This document shows positions 63,601-64,000 of a stretch of DNA of 64,000 bases, one piece after another. Both the position numbers and the translations under genes were made by a program. The stretch comes from Oreocharis arfaki. Lineage: Eukaryota > Chordata > Aves > Passeriformes > Paramythiidae. A model generated the notes under the pieces. It ran no database searches. It was not told the DNA's origin and saw only the letters and a list, made by a program, of their open reading frames with translations. The stretch's first letter is position 1. Every line of letters begins with the position of its first letter. Location: NCBI GenBank assembly GCA_013398015.1, contig VZRR01008210.1:62001-126000 (forward strand), in the 5' to 3' direction.

Positions 63601-64000
63601 CTTCCCATCTCTAGCAGCCACAATAACAGAGCAAAAGAGAATTGATCTGAAAGCTCTCTGAATTCATGCAGAGTGAGTCAGAAGATACTGACATTAATAG
63701 GCACTAAGAAAAAACCCAAGACTTTTTTCGCCCCATCTTCACCTCTGAATTTCCACTAGGTTGTAAAAGTTTCCTTAATGTAATTGGGAGAAGCTGCACT
63801 GGGCAGTGGTGGTTGTTTCCATGTGTTGTGTCTACATTTGTGTCTTATGCTTGGTAATCAACCAGAGGCTTCTGTTTTCAGCTTTGAAGCTTAGTGTAGT
63901 TTGGCAGTTTTTTAGCAACAACCCAGCACTTTTGGGAAGATACATAGTTTGGAGTAGGAGCTCACGCACAGAATTTTGGTGCAGCAAATGTAAATGTGAA
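60666..64000. other. Intergenic region to the window end
   Basis: 3.3 kb with no coding exon, RNA gene or repeat that I can support. In mammals C3orf49, THOC7 and ATXN7 follow SNTN; I see no piece of THOC7 or ATXN7 here. Confidence 0.55.

Overview
This window is vertebrate nuclear DNA, almost certainly from a bird. It is gene-poor, its genes have spliced exons with GT..AG introns, and its interspersed repeats are 3' fragments of avian CR1 LINEs plus endogenous-retrovirus LTRs. Two protein-coding genes can be read, both on the + strand: the last three coding exons of SYNPR (synaptoporin, a four-membrane-pass synaptic-vesicle MARVEL protein) and a complete four-exon SNTN (sentan, a protein of motile-cilium tips). 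The order SYNPR then SNTN matches the arrangement known from mammals (human 3p14), which supports both calls.

Layout. 1-17,145: the 3' part of SYNPR. A large upstream intron is followed by coding exons at 5067-5265, 14152-14343 and 15347-15613 and a 3' UTR of about 1.5 kb ending near an AATAAA at 17122. 17,146-22,904: intergenic, with a GGTT-rich tract abutting an LTR-like segment (17.6-17.9 kb) and a CR1 fragment. 22,905-26,690: SNTN, with coding exons 22905-23014, 23616-23650 (a 35-nt micro-exon), 24408-24547 and 26414-26572. The spliced frame is open for 147 residues. 26,690-64,000: about 37 kb with no coding exon I can support. It holds CR1 fragments and a cluster of LTR insertions, several with intact target-site duplications (TSDs).

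The two genes are not functionally linked: one acts in neuronal vesicles, the other in multiciliated cells. They are neighbours by conserved synteny. The most informative non-genic structure is at 41.4-43.5 kb. There a 6-bp-TSD LTR sits inside a CR1, and that LTR carries two further LTR-like insertions. Subtracting both leaves 380 bp, against 381 bp for a second copy of the same LTR at 60158-60538, which is also inside a CR1. A different LTR-like family with 5-bp TSDs occurs as two separate copies at 53688-55067 and 58194-59489.

I found no prokaryotic-type system, CRISPR array, rRNA or tRNA, and no intact retroviral gag, pol or env reading frame. Splice sites and homologies were judged by eye, and comparisons with human proteins are from memory.
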